A DNA stretch of 64,000 nucleotides from Candidatus Bathyarchaeota archaeon (GTDB taxonomy: Archaea > Thermoproteota > Bathyarchaeia > Bathyarchaeales > Bathycorpusculaceae), in contig JAOZHY010000002.1 in the NCBI GenBank assembly GCA_026014595.1, positions 1 to 64,000 of the forward strand, in the 5' to 3' direction. The notes beneath the pieces were generated by a model. That model had not been told where the DNA came from. It was given only the letters and a program-made list of their open reading frames with translations, and did not search any database. Shown here in pieces: positions 51,503-59,860 of this stretch; position 1 is the first letter of the stretch; every line of letters starts with the position of its first letter. The position numbers and the translations under genes were made by a program.

Positions 51503-52396
51503 ATGTTTATTCCACGCAAGGTTCTGGAAGAAAAACTGATTCGACTGCTCGCCGAAGATATCGGCCAGGGCGACGTAACCACAGCGGCGCTTGTTCCCGC
51601 AGACTTGACGGTGGAGGCTGAAGTCATTGCCAAAGAAGCTGGCACCGCGGCGGGCATCGAAGAGATCATTATTCTCGTGGAGACCTTAGGCTTAAGCGTT
51701 AAAGCAGAAGTAGCAGACGGAAAGGGAGTCAAGAAAGGACAGGTTATAATGAAGATTTTCGGGGACGCCCGAACCATCCTCTCAGTTGAGCGAACACTGC
51801 TAAACATACTGTCGCGCATGAGCGGCATCGCCACTGCAACCAGAAGGCTAAGCGAAAAACTGGAAAAGGCTCAGGTTAAGACGCGAATCGCGGCTACCCG
51901 CAAAACCGCGCCCGGCATGCTCTACTTCGACAAGAAAGCCGTGTTCATCGGAGGCGGCGACTCTCACAGGCTGCATCTTGATGACATGGTGCTGATTAAG
52001 GACAACCACCTCGTTGTGGGTGGAAGCGTCGAAGCTGCCGTGAAAACCGCAAAACAGAACGCTTCCTTCACCAAGAAGGTTGAGGTGGAAGTCACCAAAG
52101 CCGCAGACGCCGTGAAAGCCGCCAAGGCAGGTGCAGATATAATTATGCTTGACAATTTCTCGCCGCAGCAAATCGAGGAGACTGTGGAATCGCTGCGGAA
52201 GGCGGGGTTCCTTGGCAAAGTCCTGTTGGAGGCAAGCGGCGAAATCACTGAGGAAAACCTCTTAGAATATGCGAGGACGCAGGTGGACATCATCAGCTTA
52301 GGAGAGCTTACCCACAGCGCCAAAGCCTTAGACATGAGTTTGGAGATAAGTCGCATCGAAAAAAAGGGAAAAGAACTAGGCTCGAAAAATGCGTAG
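51503..52396 (+). CDS. nadC: Quinolinate phosphoribosyltransferase, 297 aa
   Basis: NAD synthesis. EDIGQGDVTTAAL, the RKTAPGMLYFDKKAV segment with GGGDSHRLHL, and KVEVEVTKAADAV with the phosphate-binding GLSEASGE-like end. ATG 51503. Family length. No nadA or nadB gene is in the window. Confidence 0.93.
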   Translation: MFIPRKVLEEKLIRLLAEDIGQGDVTTAALVPADLTVEAEVIAKEAGTAAGIEEIIILVETLGLSVKAEVADGKGVKKGQVIMKIFGDARTILSVERTLLNILSRMSGIATATRRLSEKLEKAQVKTRIAATRKTAPGMLYFDKKAVFIGGGDSHRLHLDDMVLIKDNHLVVGGSVEAAVKTAKQNASFTKKVEVEVTKAADAVKAAKAGADIIMLDNFSPQQIEETVESLRKAGFLGKVLLEASGEITEENLLEYARTQVDIISLGELTHSAKALDMSLEISRIEKKGKELGSKNA

Positions 52397-52401
52397 CCTT
52401 T

Positions 52402-52953
52402 TTACACTACGATTGAAATCAGAGCTGCCTCCACTACGGCGCCTATGGCAAGCAGCACCGAGCAAATCGAAATGAAGATACATGTGTTTCTGAGTTCACG
52501 GAATCCTCTGCCTTGCAGGAGACGGCGGAACAGCCAAACGCTCGCAGCCATGGCGGTGGAATAAGCGGCGAATTCCAGCCAGAACACCGGCGTTATAACC
52601 AATGTTACGAATGCTAAAATTGAGGGATAGCCTTGTGCTGTGGCGACGGCGCTGACTGCCGTGCCTGTGTTAAAGAGCACGAACAATCCGAAAACTGGTC
52701 CCAAGACGGGAACGAACATCAACAGACAAATGAGAAAGTTGTTTCCGAAAATATACTGCGTCAACGAACCGCTTTCGGTTGCCGTGGTGACGGTTTGGTT
52801 GAGGCTGTCGTTGATTTGGCGTGCTTGCTCCGCGCTGACTGGCACCAAACCGCCCAGCACGGTAATTATGACGGCGACTATGAAAACCGCGATTATCGAG
52901 TAGATTCTCTTGCGTCTCGGCGAAGCGTTCCTCCACACTGCGGGTAAACTCAT
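52402..52953 (-). CDS. SpoIIM/DUF95 membrane protein, 183 aa
   Basis: Five or so membrane helices with the family core FGNNFLICLLMFVPVLGPVFG and LFNTGTAVSAVA. Function unknown; in Bacillus the relative is needed at engulfment. ATG 52953 starts the family part. It lies in a minus-strand run with the next two genes. Confidence 0.82.
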   Translation of the reverse strand: MSLPAVWRNASPRRKRIYSIIAVFIVAVIITVLGGLVPVSAEQARQINDSLNQTVTTATESGSLTQYIFGNNFLICLLMFVPVLGPVFGLFVLFNTGTAVSAVATAQGYPSILAFVTLVITPVFWLEFAAYSTAMAASVWLFRRLLQGRGFRELRNTCIFISICSVLLAIGAVVEAALISIVV

Positions 52954-52970
52954 GCTAACAAAACCTCTTC

Positions 52971-53678
52971 TCAACTCAACGGACGTATTTTCAGGGCGCG
53001 AAAACCTCTTGCACATGGATTTAACGTTTCCAAGATATTAACCTTTTTTAAAACGCCAGAAGCATCCTCAGCGAAGCCGCGGACATCATGCTCCGCCGCC
53101 ATAAGCGAATACAGGTAAACTTTCCCGTCTGCAATTCTGTATTGGCACTTCGAAGGTAAACCCAGAAGCACGGGCTGCTTTTCTTCCACAACCTTAGCGC
53201 AAGCGAACAGTATAGCCTCAGCGCCGCTGGTTAGCTCTGCGACTCTGACAGGAATACTTTCTTTGCCGATTGCCAGAACCTCTATCCCCTGTTTCCGCCT
53301 GATTTCGCCCGCAATCTTCCGCAGCTTGGGCAACACTTTTAGAATGTGCTGTCGTGCTCGGGTGGAGATTCTCATGTTTGAAAGCTGCACAGGAGACAAC
53401 TCTTCAAGCGAAATGGCATCCAACGACATGTCCAAGTGCACCACGTCAGCCTTCACCTTGTCAAGCAGGTCGCGGCAAAGCTCAGCCTCATGCACAATTA
53501 CTTCGTAAGAGTCTTCCATCTCCTTGAAAATCGGCTCCGCCAAACGACACTGCGGCTCACGGTACGGCGGGTTAACCAGCACCGACGCAGAAGCAACAAG
53601 GCGCAGCGGCATGAACTTCTCATCCAGTATGGCGGCTGAAGAATCCGCAGAGATTACTCGCAAGTTTTCACCCGCCAC
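52971..53678 (-). CDS. Conserved archaeal protein, DUF4152-like, 235 aa
   Basis: Seems to be a conserved archaeal protein of the DUF4152 type, but I could not confirm the family. Visible features: an Asp-rich early segment (DSSAAILDEKF), VHLDMSLDAISLEEL and SGAEAILFACAKVVEEK. The D-x-D pattern and fold order suggest an RNase H-like fold, unproven. The gene lies between SpoIIM and rlmE-like genes on the same strand. Confidence 0.6.
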   Translation of the reverse strand: MAGENLRVISADSSAAILDEKFMPLRLVASASVLVNPPYREPQCRLAEPIFKEMEDSYEVIVHEAELCRDLLDKVKADVVHLDMSLDAISLEELSPVQLSNMRISTRARQHILKVLPKLRKIAGEIRRKQGIEVLAIGKESIPVRVAELTSGAEAILFACAKVVEEKQPVLLGLPSKCQYRIADGKVYLYSLMAAEHDVRGFAEDASGVLKKVNILETLNPCARGFRALKIRPLS

Positions 53679-53699
53679 TAAAATGGGCGCAGGTGAAGA

Positions 53700-54332
53700 T
53701 TAGGTTTGCCCCTCAACCCGGCTAGTAGGTTTCAGATGCATAGCCAAAAGATACATTTCGCTGCTCTTCGCGCGGCTAGCCTTCGGCTTTACGACCTTTA
53801 CAGATTCAAAGTGTGCCTCAACCGTCTTCGTGAAGGTGCTGAGCAGGTCGCCTTCAAACACCTTGACAAAGAAGTTGCCCCCGGGACGCAGCACCTGCAG
53901 GGCGATGTTTAACGCTTGAGTCGCCAAGTCGATTTGCCGTGCGTGGTCGACTTCCCAGACTCCAGAAATGTTTGGCGAAGCATCCGAAATAACAACATCT
54001 ACTTTTCTCGGTAGAAAACTTTGAATTTGCCGCAGCGTTTCAGGCTCGGCTATGTCGCCGACGATGGTTCGGACGTAGTCTTGAGGAAACGGCTCGATGG
54101 GTTTCAGGTCTACGCCGAGGACGAAACCGTGTTTTCCAGCGATTTTTCTGGCGGCTTGTATCCACCCGCCTGGTGCCGCGCCTAAATCAACCACAACATC
54201 GTTTCGGCGTATAAACTGGTATTTCGCCACGGCTTGCGACAGCTTATAAGTTGCTCTTGAACGGTAATTCTCCGCCTTAGCTTTCTTATAGTAGTAATCC
54301 CGTTTTCTATCTTGGATCCATGCCTTGGGCAA
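53700..54332 (-). CDS. rRNA 2'-O-methyltransferase, RlmE/FtsJ family, 210 aa
   Basis: SAM-dependent ribose methylation. The SAM loop VVDLGAAPGGW, the catalytic tetrad Lys in RSRATYKL, Asp in ISDASPN, Lys in FFVKVFEGD, then a later Glu. TTG 54332 is chosen because AGGTGA (54342-54347) lies about 9 nt upstream; GTG 54344 overlaps that site. The gene starts near the stop of the TFE-beta-like gene. Confidence 0.87.
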   Translation of the reverse strand: MPKAWIQDRKRDYYYKKAKAENYRSRATYKLSQAVAKYQFIRRNDVVVDLGAAPGGWIQAARKIAGKHGFVLGVDLKPIEPFPQDYVRTIVGDIAEPETLRQIQSFLPRKVDVVISDASPNISGVWEVDHARQIDLATQALNIALQVLRPGGNFFVKVFEGDLLSTFTKTVEAHFESVKVVKPKASRAKSSEMYLLAMHLKPTSRVEGQT

Positions 54333-54717
54333 AATCAGGTTCACCTAACGCGCCTGAACCCTCCTTATCCAATGAAAGGATCCAGTCGGTAAGTTTCGCG
54401 CAGCTCTTCGGCGAAATCGCAGTCGTGGGGTCGCATCTCGCGTTATCCTGACAAAGGAGACAGGGGCAATCAGCGATTGATTCTATTGAGGCAGGGAGCC
54501 TTTTGGGGAAAAGGCGGTAGGTCCATCTTCCGCCTTCTAGCTCTTTCTGTCGGCGGACTAAGCCTTTTTCTTCAAGTTTTATGGCTATTCTGGAGCCTTC
54601 TCTGCTGCTTGCGCCCAGCTCTCGCCAGAGTTCTGACTGGAGCACGCCGGTGTAGCCGGTGTTCATCACGAAATGGAGCGCTTTCTGTTCCAAATCATTA
54701 CGTTTAGGCATAATCAT
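54307..54717 (-). CDS. TFE-beta/RPC34-39-like transcription factor, winged helix plus Fe-S, 136 aa
   Basis: Winged helix at residues 10-65 (GVLQSELWRELGASSREGSR, LEEKGLVRR), then a Cys-rich tail: CPCLLCQDNARC followed by ISPKSC and a terminal TDWIL. That order of Cys with ISP-x-C and a Trp is how the cubane [4Fe-4S] domain of TFE-beta and human RPC39 looks. TFE-beta helps RNA polymerase open promoters. The minus-strand TATA (54737-54747) lies about 25 nt from the start, so the mRNA may be leaderless. Other winged-helix Fe-S proteins cannot be excluded. Confidence 0.7.
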   Translation of the reverse strand: MIMPKRNDLEQKALHFVMNTGYTGVLQSELWRELGASSREGSRIAIKLEEKGLVRRQKELEGGRWTYRLFPKRLPASIESIADCPCLLCQDNARCDPTTAISPKSCAKLTDWILSLDKEGSGALGEPDFAQGMDPR

Positions 54718-54812
54718 CCTCGGTTCTGAAGGTCACATTAAATATATGCGCAGACTCCAGATAAAAATATGTATCCCCGAAAACGGCTAAAAGGCATGAA
54801 GGAATCACCGAA
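54718..54812. promoter_or_regulatory. Divergent promoter between TFE-beta-like and kae1
   Basis: 95 bp with a TATA-like ATAAAAATA (54761-54769) for kae1 and, on the minus strand, a TTTAATG-type box (54737-54747) for the TFE-beta-like gene. Each lies 25-50 nt from its start codon. Confidence 0.5.
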
Positions 54813-55829
54813 ATGAAACGTGCAGATGAGCAGTACTGCTTAGGCATAGAATCCACAGCAGACGACTTCGGCGTAGGAGTCTCCACCTTCAAAGGTGAAA
54901 TAGTAGCCAATGTGTCCAGCGGCTACATACCGGAAGAAGGCGGAATACACCCACGCGAAGCGGCAAGACACCACGCCGAAGTAGCCGATAAAATCCTCGA
55001 AGAAGCGCTAAAGAAAGCAGACATTAAGTCCAAGGACTTGGCGATAATCGCTTTTTCTCAGGGTCCCGGGTTGGGACCGTGTCTCCGTACAGGTGCCACC
55101 GTTGCCCGAGCTTTAGCATCGTACCTTAACATTCCACTCGTCGGAGTCAACCACTCCATAGCCCACATCGAGATAGGGAAGCTCGCAACAGGGACGCAGG
55201 ACCCGGTGACGCTTTACGTTTCAGGGGGCAACACCATGGTCACGGCTTACGACTGCGGCAGGTACAGAGTTTTCGGCGAAACCTTAGACATCGCTCTCGG
55301 CAACTGCTTGGACGTGTTCGCCCGAGAAGCAGGACTCAAGCACAAGAAAGGCTTGCCTTTGGGCGCCGCTTTGGAACAGTTGGCTGCCAAGGGCAAAAAA
55401 CTGGTTCCGCTGCCATACGTTGTGAAGGGCATGGACCTTTCCCTGAGCGGACTGCTCACGGCAGCCACAACCGCGCTCCGCAATGGCAGCTGCAGGCTGG
55501 AGGATTTGTGTTACAGTCTTCAGGAGAACGCGTTTTCCATGGTTACCGAGGTGACTGAGCGGGCGCTGGCGCATACCGAAAAGAAAGAAGTATTGCTGAC
55601 AGGTGGCGTGGCAGCCAACAGGCGGTTGCAGTCGATGTTATCAGTGATTGCAGAGGAGCATGATGCACGGTTCAGCGTGGTACCAAGAGAATTCGCAACT
55701 GACAACGGCGCCATGATAGCTTGGACCGGAGTGCTGGCTTATACGCACGGCGTGGTCACGCCTGTAGATGAGAGTTTTGTCAAGTTGCGGTGGCGCGTGG
55801 AGAAGGTTGATGTTCCATGGCTGAAGTAA
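54813..55829 (+). CDS. KEOPS catalytic subunit Kae1, 338 aa
   Basis: Transfers the threonylcarbamoyl group to A37 of tRNA (t6A). ASKHA fold with the metal ligands His114 and His118 in NHSIAHIE, the GPGLGPCLRTG loop, SGGNTMV and a late ATDNGAMIAW. Full length. ATG 54813. Bud32 starts inside its 3' end (13-nt overlap), giving a kae1-bud32 operon. Confidence 0.95.
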   Translation: MKRADEQYCLGIESTADDFGVGVSTFKGEIVANVSSGYIPEEGGIHPREAARHHAEVADKILEEALKKADIKSKDLAIIAFSQGPGLGPCLRTGATVARALASYLNIPLVGVNHSIAHIEIGKLATGTQDPVTLYVSGGNTMVTAYDCGRYRVFGETLDIALGNCLDVFAREAGLKHKKGLPLGAALEQLAAKGKKLVPLPYVVKGMDLSLSGLLTAATTALRNGSCRLEDLCYSLQENAFSMVTEVTERALAHTEKKEVLLTGGVAANRRLQSMLSVIAEEHDARFSVVPREFATDNGAMIAWTGVLAYTHGVVTPVDESFVKLRWRVEKVDVPWLK

Positions 55830-56482
55830 CGTCGGGAACCCTGCTCAAGAAGGGGGCAGAAGCCAGCCTCTTTCTCACCGAGTGGCATGGCAGAAGAGTT
55901 ATTGTCAAGGTGAGACTCCCAAAAAAGTACCGTCCCACGGAGCTGGATGAGTGGATTCGAAGATACAGGACAGCGCATGAGCCTGAGTTGATGCATGAAG
56001 CGAAGCTGGCTGGGGTGCCGACACCGACGATTTTTCTGGTGGACATGGCGAACGCGGCGATAACGATGGAGTTCGTGGAGGGCAAGCAGGTCAAGCTGCT
56101 GTTAGGCGACATATCGAAGGAGCAAAGACAAGAACTTTGCTTCAGAATCGGCGAGCACATTGGAAAGCTGCACGGGCACGGTATAATCCACGGCGACCTG
56201 ACCACCTCAAACATGATTCTGAACGGCGAGGGCAAGGTTTTTCTGGTTGATTTCGGATTAGGAGAGAAAAACACGGAGCTTGAGGCGAAAGGAGTGGACC
56301 TGCACCTGATGAAACGCGCACTGCAGAGCACACATTACGAGTTCGCGGAAGAATGCTTCCAAAACGTAATGCGCGGCTACGCGGCGGTTCTCGGCGAACA
56401 AGATGCAAAATCGGTCTTGGAGAAAATTAGGGAGATAGAACGCCGCGGTCGCTACGTGGCGGAAAGAAGGGAGGAAGCCTAG
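55817..56482 (+). CDS. KEOPS kinase Bud32, 221 aa
   Basis: Small Rio-like protein kinase/ATPase that activates Kae1. The catalytic loop is HGDLTTSNMIL and the metal loop VDFGLGEK; short N-lobe as in archaeal Bud32. It overlaps kae1 by 13 nt. In some archaea the two are fused; here they are separate. Confidence 0.94.
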   Translation: MAEVTSGTLLKKGAEASLFLTEWHGRRVIVKVRLPKKYRPTELDEWIRRYRTAHEPELMHEAKLAGVPTPTIFLVDMANAAITMEFVEGKQVKLLLGDISKEQRQELCFRIGEHIGKLHGHGIIHGDLTTSNMILNGEGKVFLVDFGLGEKNTELEAKGVDLHLMKRALQSTHYEFAEECFQNVMRGYAAVLGEQDAKSVLEKIREIERRGRYVAERREEA

Positions 56483-56483
56483 C

Positions 56484-57065
56484 TTGGGGTTCAAATTGAA
56501 GGGCAAAGTCATCTTTTTTGCCACAAACAACATTCACAAGTTCAACGAAGCCCGCAGCATACTGTTACCATACGGCATCTCGGTGGGCATGCTCAAGGTA
56601 AAAGCCCTCGAAATACAAAGCAACTCGCTCAACGAAATTGCCACCGCCAGCGTTCTCGACGCGTTCAACCGTTGCCACCTGCCCCTTATCGTGGAAGACG
56701 CAGGCTTATTCATAGACGCGCTGAAGGGGTTTCCGGGACCATACGCTGCCTACGTGTACAAAACAATAGGCAACAAGGGATTGTTGAAATTGATGGAAAA
56801 CGTGAAGGACAGAAAAGCCACGTTCCAGTCAGCCATAGCCTATTACAATGGACAATCGGCGCCCGTGTGCTTCGAGGGCGAATCAAGCGGAGAAATAGCC
56901 TTTGAGGAGAGATGGGGAAGCGGCAACTCTGGCTTTGGTTTCGACCCAGTCTTCCAACCCGTTGGAAGCTCTAAAGTGTTTGCGGAAATGACCATAGAAG
57001 AAAAAAATCGTTTTTCACACCGCGCAAGCGCTTTTCGCAAATTTGCTGAATGGTACAAAAGATAA
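56484..57065 (+). CDS. XTP/dITP diphosphatase, RdgB/HAM1 family, 193 aa
   Basis: Removes non-canonical purine nucleotides. ATNNIHKFNEARSI at the N-terminus, VEDAGLFIDAL and GSGNSGFGFDPVF. TTG 56484, 1 nt after the Bud32 stop, so it is probably in the kae1-bud32 operon. Confidence 0.93.
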   Translation: MGFKLKGKVIFFATNNIHKFNEARSILLPYGISVGMLKVKALEIQSNSLNEIATASVLDAFNRCHLPLIVEDAGLFIDALKGFPGPYAAYVYKTIGNKGLLKLMENVKDRKATFQSAIAYYNGQSAPVCFEGESSGEIAFEERWGSGNSGFGFDPVFQPVGSSKVFAEMTIEEKNRFSHRASAFRKFAEWYKR

Positions 57066-57102
57066 CACGCGTTGAGCCTCATGTTGCTCGTAAAAAGTGC
57101 TC

Positions 57103-57810
57103 TTATTTTGAAATATCGACTTTGATTATTTGCGGGACTTTACCTGCTGTACCCACGCAGCCCTTGTAGAGGATAAGTACGCCTTCGACTCCTTGAATGG
57201 ATAGGGCTTTGTTTATTCCAGCTTGAATGGCGGCTTGGTAATCCTCGCCTTTCACTACGTTGCCCACTGCCGTGGCTGCGGCGTCGGCTAATCCTGCGTT
57301 TTTGCAAAAGACTGTTGCTGCTTCTGCGTCGCCGAAGCTTAAAGCGTGGCTGAACCGCCCCGAACTCGTGGCAACACCAATGGGAAATTCCGTGAGCCTG
57401 AAGCCGAACCGCTTTGACAGGGGCTCGTCTCCCGCGGCAACCGCCACGTCTATGGGCACGTTTGCCATTGCAGAGATTTCACCGCCGTCTTCCACAACCG
57501 CCACCGCGCAGCCAACACGGAGCATATCTTTCACCGCCAAGTCCGCCAATACGCCTGCGACGGCTGCCATGGGACCCACGTTTGCTCTTTCAGCTGCTTC
57601 AGCCATCAGCTTAGCAACCAGCGGCTTGCTCGGCGCGGGAACGGGTACAAGAGAGTGAAGAAATTTGGGGTGGATTTTGATGAACTCTTCGAGCTGTCGT
57701 CTGTGTCGCTTTATCGAGTCTTTGGCTGCTCCAATGCCCTCTGGCTTGTCGGCGATTACGTTGCACTGCGACTCTTTAAGGTTGAAGGCTTCGCGGTACA
57801 AATTCTTCAT
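57103..57810 (-). CDS. UPF0280/COG2122 protein of the homocysteine pathway, 235 aa
   Basis: ApbE-like fold protein. In Methanosarcina the relative MA1715 is needed with the COG1900 and NIL-ferredoxin proteins to make homocysteine from sulfide at low sulfur. Here all three are together. Sequence features: SLVPVPAPS, GPMAAVAGVLADLAV, GGEISAMANVPIDVAVAAGDEP, GRFSHALSFGDA. ATG 57810 has GAAGGCG upstream; the open frame before it is not family-like. Confidence 0.82.
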   Translation of the reverse strand: MKNLYREAFNLKESQCNVIADKPEGIGAAKDSIKRHRRQLEEFIKIHPKFLHSLVPVPAPSKPLVAKLMAEAAERANVGPMAAVAGVLADLAVKDMLRVGCAVAVVEDGGEISAMANVPIDVAVAAGDEPLSKRFGFRLTEFPIGVATSSGRFSHALSFGDAEAATVFCKNAGLADAAATAVGNVVKGEDYQAAIQAGINKALSIQGVEGVLILYKGCVGTAGKVPQIIKVDISK

Positions 57811-57824
57811 ATCCGAACGCCTTC

Positions 57825-58253
57825 TCAGTGCGTGTTGTTGGCGGTGAGTTCCGAGTTGTTCTGCTTCACCGACTTTATCGCTCTCGACGGGCAAGCATCC
57901 ACGCAAGCGCTGCAGGTGCTGCCGATGCATTTTTCCTTGTTAAAAACCACTGACGCGTCCTCATCTATAGTAATGGCTTCGACTGGGCACAGCGTGACGC
58001 AAGCGCCGCAGCTAACGCACTTTTCAGTGTCAACCTCGATGAGTTTCGGTATGCTGACCTTGGCGCCTCGCTTGCGGAACGCCTTAACTATCTTGTCCAG
58101 CGACTCGTCAGGCACTTCAGCCAAGACCTCGCCACCTTTTGAGTTCACGTGCGCCGTGATGATGTTGATCGGCACCTTCAGCTCTAGGATTATCTGTGAA
58201 GTTATGGGCTGCTCAACAATGTCTTCCGAGAACCTTAGCAGTATTCGCACCAT
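57825..58253 (-). CDS. NIL-domain ferredoxin, MA1822-like, 142 aa
   Basis: N-terminal NIL domain (IVEQPITSQIILELKVPINII) and a C-terminal two-cluster ferredoxin: CVSCGACVTLCP, then CIGSTCSACVDACP. The second motif has C-x4-C at its start rather than C-x2-C. It would supply electrons for homocysteine synthesis by the COG1900 partner. ATG 58253 has GGTGA 7 nt upstream. Confidence 0.88.
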   Translation of the reverse strand: MVRILLRFSEDIVEQPITSQIILELKVPINIITAHVNSKGGEVLAEVPDESLDKIVKAFRKRGAKVSIPKLIEVDTEKCVSCGACVTLCPVEAITIDEDASVVFNKEKCIGSTCSACVDACPSRAIKSVKQNNSELTANNTH

Positions 58254-58260
58254 TCTGCGT

Positions 58261-59676
58261 TCACCTTCCCAGAAGCTTGGACACGTCTTCAGCCGTGACG
58301 ATGCCCAACACCTTCTTCTCGTTATCAATCACCGGCAAAGCGGAGATATTGTGTTGCGCCATCCGCTTCGACGCCGTTTCCAAAGGCTCATCAAGCTTCG
58401 CGGTTATCACACGCCGAGTGACGATGTCCGCCAACGCGGTTTTGCCCTGAGCCAACGCGCGCGTTATGTCCCATGAAGTCACTATGCCCGTAAGTTTGCC
58501 GTTGCCGTCGACCACCACGATGTGGTTAACTGACCGCGTCACGATGCGCTCTGCTACGGCTTTCACAGCCTCCGTCTCGCTGCATGTAACTGCCTTCTGC
58601 ATCACGTTAGCCACGAACGATACCTCCTCGGTCTGCCTCATCGGCTTGAACACGGTGTCAACTGGCAAACGCTCTGCAGGCGCGGTCAAGAAGAACTCGC
58701 CCTGTTCAATCCACACTTTTAGCGTTGCAGCGATTTTCCGTGCGGTCTTCAAGCTGGACAGTGAGCTTACTCTGATCCGTTTGTCGCCTACAGTTATGGC
58801 GCCTGACTTCAGCTCTTTGTAGCTGACTTTTGCCAGTTTCGGGCGGTTTCTGCGCGGAACGCCGTAATCCACCACGTTTGTGAAGATTTCCTCGTCGCGT
58901 ATCGCGGTTTTCTTGGCTAAGCCCTCGTTCAAGATGGGGATGGGTATGCCCAGTCCAACGTAGAGCGTCGTGCCATACCGCGTGAAAGTGGCACCCCGCA
59001 GGAACTCTGGATTCATCTTCTTGGCGTCTCCGCGGACCATGATGGTGCCGTTGAGGTTCTGAGGTTCATGCTGTGTTCCCTCGCCGATAACGTAGCCCTG
59101 TGCACCGCCTAAGAAGATTCGGGTGCCGATACCTATCGTCTCATAGTCGGGGTCGTTCATCAACGGGTTCAGTTCGCCCGCGCCCGAGTAGGTGGCGTTT
59201 TTCAGCCGCGGCAGCAGCTTGCCCATGTACGTGTAAATCGTCTCGTCGCGGCTGTTCACTGCGCAGTTATAGCGTTGATAGCAGTTGCGGAAGTTAAGCA
59301 GGTAAAACTGGTTCAAGTCATCCTTCGTCAAGTTGGTCCTAATCTGCGTCCGTGGGTAGCAGTCGGTGCCGTAAGCCGTGGCTCTCAGCTCAACTTCTTT
59401 TCCGCTGACGAGGTCTTCGATGACGTGCCCGCCGCCGTACTCGAAAGGCTGTCGCTCTGACATGGCGGTGGCGCCGATGTACAGGTCCACGGCAGCGCCG
59501 GGATGACAAATCGGCACATCGTTAATCCATGCCTGGTCTATTTTTATTGGGGGGTCTGAGTGCCCAACGTTTATGATGGCGCCTGAAGAGCACATGGCAC
59601 CAAAAGTTCCTGTGGTTACAACGTCTACTTCTCGGAAAGCAACTTCGATGCCGCTGCTTTCGACGAGGCGTTTCAT
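58261..59676 (-). CDS. Homocysteine biosynthesis protein COG1900/DUF39 with CBS pair, at least 471 aa
   Basis: Relative of MA1821, which with a NIL-ferredoxin makes homocysteine from aspartate semialdehyde and sulfide. The DUF39 part holds TFGAMCSSGAIINVGHSDPP and a conserved Cys in GTDCYPRTQIRTN; two CBS motifs follow (VVVDGNGKLTGIVTSWDI, ALPVIDNEKKVLGIV). ATG 59676 is the first start codon, but conserved-looking codons continue in frame up to 59766 (TIEEINEKIRKGDAQVLTAEE) with a GGAGG at 59772-59776 and no ATG, GTG or TTG. So the true N-terminus is probably longer; either a non-standard start is used or the sequence has an error here. Confidence 0.88.
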   Translation of the reverse strand: MKRLVESSGIEVAFREVDVVTTGTFGAMCSSGAIINVGHSDPPIKIDQAWINDVPICHPGAAVDLYIGATAMSERQPFEYGGGHVIEDLVSGKEVELRATAYGTDCYPRTQIRTNLTKDDLNQFYLLNFRNCYQRYNCAVNSRDETIYTYMGKLLPRLKNATYSGAGELNPLMNDPDYETIGIGTRIFLGGAQGYVIGEGTQHEPQNLNGTIMVRGDAKKMNPEFLRGATFTRYGTTLYVGLGIPIPILNEGLAKKTAIRDEEIFTNVVDYGVPRRNRPKLAKVSYKELKSGAITVGDKRIRVSSLSSLKTARKIAATLKVWIEQGEFFLTAPAERLPVDTVFKPMRQTEEVSFVANVMQKAVTCSETEAVKAVAERIVTRSVNHIVVVDGNGKLTGIVTSWDITRALAQGKTALADIVTRRVITAKLDEPLETASKRMAQHNISALPVIDNEKKVLGIVTAEDVSKLLGR

Positions 59677-59771
59677 TTCTTCGGCGGTTAAAACTTGGGC
59701 ATCGCCCTTTCTTATTTTCTCATTTATCTCTTCGATTGTTCGAGTATTCTTTTTTGGGTTGAGTTTTTATG

Positions 59772-59776
59772 CCTCC
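59772..59776 (-). promoter_or_regulatory. Ribosome site GGAGG ahead of the COG1900 frame
   Basis: Strong site, 8 nt before a CTC codon at 59763 and 5 nt before AAA at 59766, both in the COG1900 frame. It is 95 nt from the first ATG (59676), too far to serve it. It shows that translation begins near 59763. Confidence 0.6.
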
Positions 59777-59860
59777 AAACGGTAACCAACCGAAATGCGC
59801 AATCGCGTATTAAAGGCTTTTGGAAGTTTCTATACCTTTAGAGTGTAGGTATAGGAAGTT

